Source: Oscillospiraceae bacterium
GTDB lineage: Bacteria > Bacillota > Clostridia > Oscillospirales > Oscillospiraceae
Length of the DNA stretch: 7,061 bases
Assembly (NCBI GenBank): GCA_902766215.1
Contig: CACXCV010000079.1
Location: 1-7,061 of the forward strand
Direction: 5' to 3'
Shown: positions 6,284 through 7,061 of the stretch, one piece after another
Layout: each line of letters begins with the position of its first letter
How positions within the stretch are numbered: position 1 is the stretch's first letter
Program-made: the position numbers and the translations under genes
The notes under the pieces: model-generated
Told to the model about the DNA's origin: nothing
The model's input: only the letters and a program-made list of their open reading frames with translations
Database searches by the model: none

Positions 6284-6541
6284 ATGGCACATAAGAAGGG
6301 CGGCGGCTCTACCAAGAACGGCCGCGATTCCGAATCCAAACGACTGGGCGTCAAGCGCGCCGACGGTCAGTTTGTCCTGGCCGGCAACATCCTCGTGCGT
6401 CAGCGCGGTACCCACATCCATCCGGGCACCAACGTGGGCATCGGCAGCGACGATACCCTGTTCGCCAAGGTTGACGGCAACGTCAAGTTTGAGCGCAAGG
6501 GCAAGGATCGCAAGCAGGTTTCCGTGCATCCTGTGCAGTAA
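6284..6541 (+). CDS. rpmA: 50S ribosomal protein L27, form without N-terminal extension
   Basis: An 85-residue protein with the L27 signature: MAHKKGGGSTKNGRDSESKR at the N-terminus, then LGVKRADGQ, VRQRGTHIHPGTNVGIGSDDTLFA, and a basic tail. L27's N-terminal tail reaches the peptidyl-transferase centre. GGAGGTG sits 7 nt before the ATG. Most Firmicutes make L27 with a short extension containing a LQFFA-like cleavage site that the protease Prp removes. Here the protein starts directly at the mature-type sequence, and an in-frame TAA six codons upstream rules out an extended form. That fits the missing prp gene. A terminator follows immediately. Confidence 0.98.
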   Translation: MAHKKGGGSTKNGRDSESKRLGVKRADGQFVLAGNILVRQRGTHIHPGTNVGIGSDDTLFAKVDGNVKFERKGKDRKQVSVHPVQ

Positions 6542-6549
6542 GACCTTAT

Positions 6550-6588
6550 CAGGGGCTGTCGCCATTGCGATGGCCCCTGCTTTTCTTT
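6550..6588 (+). terminator. Rho-independent terminator after rpmA
   Basis: CAGGGGCTGTCGC (6550-6562) pairs with GCGATGGCCCCTG (6567-6579) around a CATT loop: 13 bp including two G-U pairs, followed by CTTTTCTTT. It starts 8 nt after the rpmA stop and ends about 34 nt before obg. No good separate promoter is visible before obg, so obg is probably expressed by partial read-through or from a promoter I cannot recognise. Confidence 0.85.
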
Positions 6589-6622
6589 ACATCCCCCCAT
6601 TTACGCAGTCAGGAGTGAGATC

Positions 6623-7061
6623 ATGGCATTTGTAGACAAAGCGCAGATCACGGTGAAGGCCGGCGACGGCGGCAACGGCGCGGTGAGCTTCCACCGGGAA
6701 AAATATGTTGCCAGCGGCGGGCCGGACGGCGGCGACGGCGGTCACGGCGGCAACATTGTCCTGCGGGCGGCGGACAACCTCTCCACGCTGATGGATTTTC
6801 GCTATAAGCGCAAATATGTGGCCGAAAACGGGAAAAACGGCGATAAATCCATGCGTTCGGGCAAAAACGGCGAGGATCTGGTGATTGAGCTGCCGCTGGG
6901 CACGGTGATCCGCGACGCGCAGACCAACCAGGTGATCCACGACCTGTCTGACCACGAGGACTTTGTCCTCTGCAAGGGCGGCCGCGGCGGCTGGGGCAAC
7001 AAGCATTTTGCCACGCCCACACGGCAGGTGCCGCGCTTTGCCAAGGCGGGTCTGCCCGGCG
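6623..7061 (+). CDS. obg: Obg/CgtA GTPase, N-terminal part (runs off the right edge)
   Basis: The frame is open from the ATG at 6623 to the window end (146 complete codons). AGGAG lies 7 nt upstream. The sequence is the glycine-rich Obg domain: MAFVDKAQITVKAGDGGNGA, then SFHREKYVASGGPDGGDGGHGG (23-43), LPLGTVIRD (90-98), KGGRGGWGNKHFATPTRQVP (118-137), and FAKAGLPG at the edge. This domain forms the glycine-rich fold that docks in the ribosomal A-site region. The GTPase G1-G5 motifs and any C-terminal OCT domain lie beyond the window. Obg is an essential GTPase in large-subunit assembly and stress control. The rplU-rpmA-obg order is widespread in bacteria and supports the call. Confidence 0.97.
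   Translation, partial: MAFVDKAQITVKAGDGGNGAVSFHREKYVASGGPDGGDGGHGGNIVLRAADNLSTLMDFRYKRKYVAENGKNGDKSMRSGKNGEDLVIELPLGTVIRDAQTNQVIHDLSDHEDFVLCKGGRGGWGNKHFATPTRQVPRFAKAGLPG

Noticed and set aside
1..7061. CRISPR array, tRNA or rRNA genes, insertion sequences, prophage genes
   Set aside because: No regularly spaced long repeats, cloverleaf-like sequences, rRNA segments, transposase or phage motifs were seen on either strand.

Overview
The window looks like a chromosomal piece of a fairly GC-rich Gram-positive gut-type Firmicute, probably class Clostridia (Oscillospirales-like). This is inferred from strong AGGAGG-type ribosome binding sites, a lipoprotein substrate-binding protein feeding cytoplasmic GH43 enzymes, and a DUF348/G5/3D cell-wall protein beside rplU. 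Genus cannot be fixed from the sequence alone.

Left part (1-4237, minus strand): a carbohydrate-use operon read right to left. It starts with a lipoprotein substrate-binding protein of an ABC sugar importer (4237-2510), then a GH43-fold protein (2405-1080), then a second GH43 protein (1062 to beyond the left edge). The two GH43 proteins are paralogues. The second keeps the whole catalytic triad. The first has lost all of it and looks like an intact pseudoenzyme. Neither GH43 protein has a signal peptide, which suggests that imported oligosaccharide, possibly arabinan-derived, is handled in the cytoplasm. A strong hairpin without a U-tract lies between the binding-protein gene and the first GH43 gene. 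No permease genes are in the window.

Middle (4238-5894): the binding-protein promoter region carries three ATATG repeats at exact 13-bp steps. Next come a perfect 14-bp terminator hairpin and a minus-strand gene for a membrane-anchored DUF348-G5-3D cell-wall protein that appears to use a non-AUG start. This gene and rplU are divergent, each with a consensus TTGACA/TATAAT promoter.

Right part (5895-7061, plus strand): housekeeping genes rplU (L21), rpmA (L27) and the start of obg (ribosome-assembly GTPase). A structured leader precedes rplU and a Rho-independent terminator lies between rpmA and obg. The prp/ysxB protease gene normally found between rplU and rpmA in Firmicutes is absent. Consistently, L27 lacks the N-terminal extension that Prp removes.
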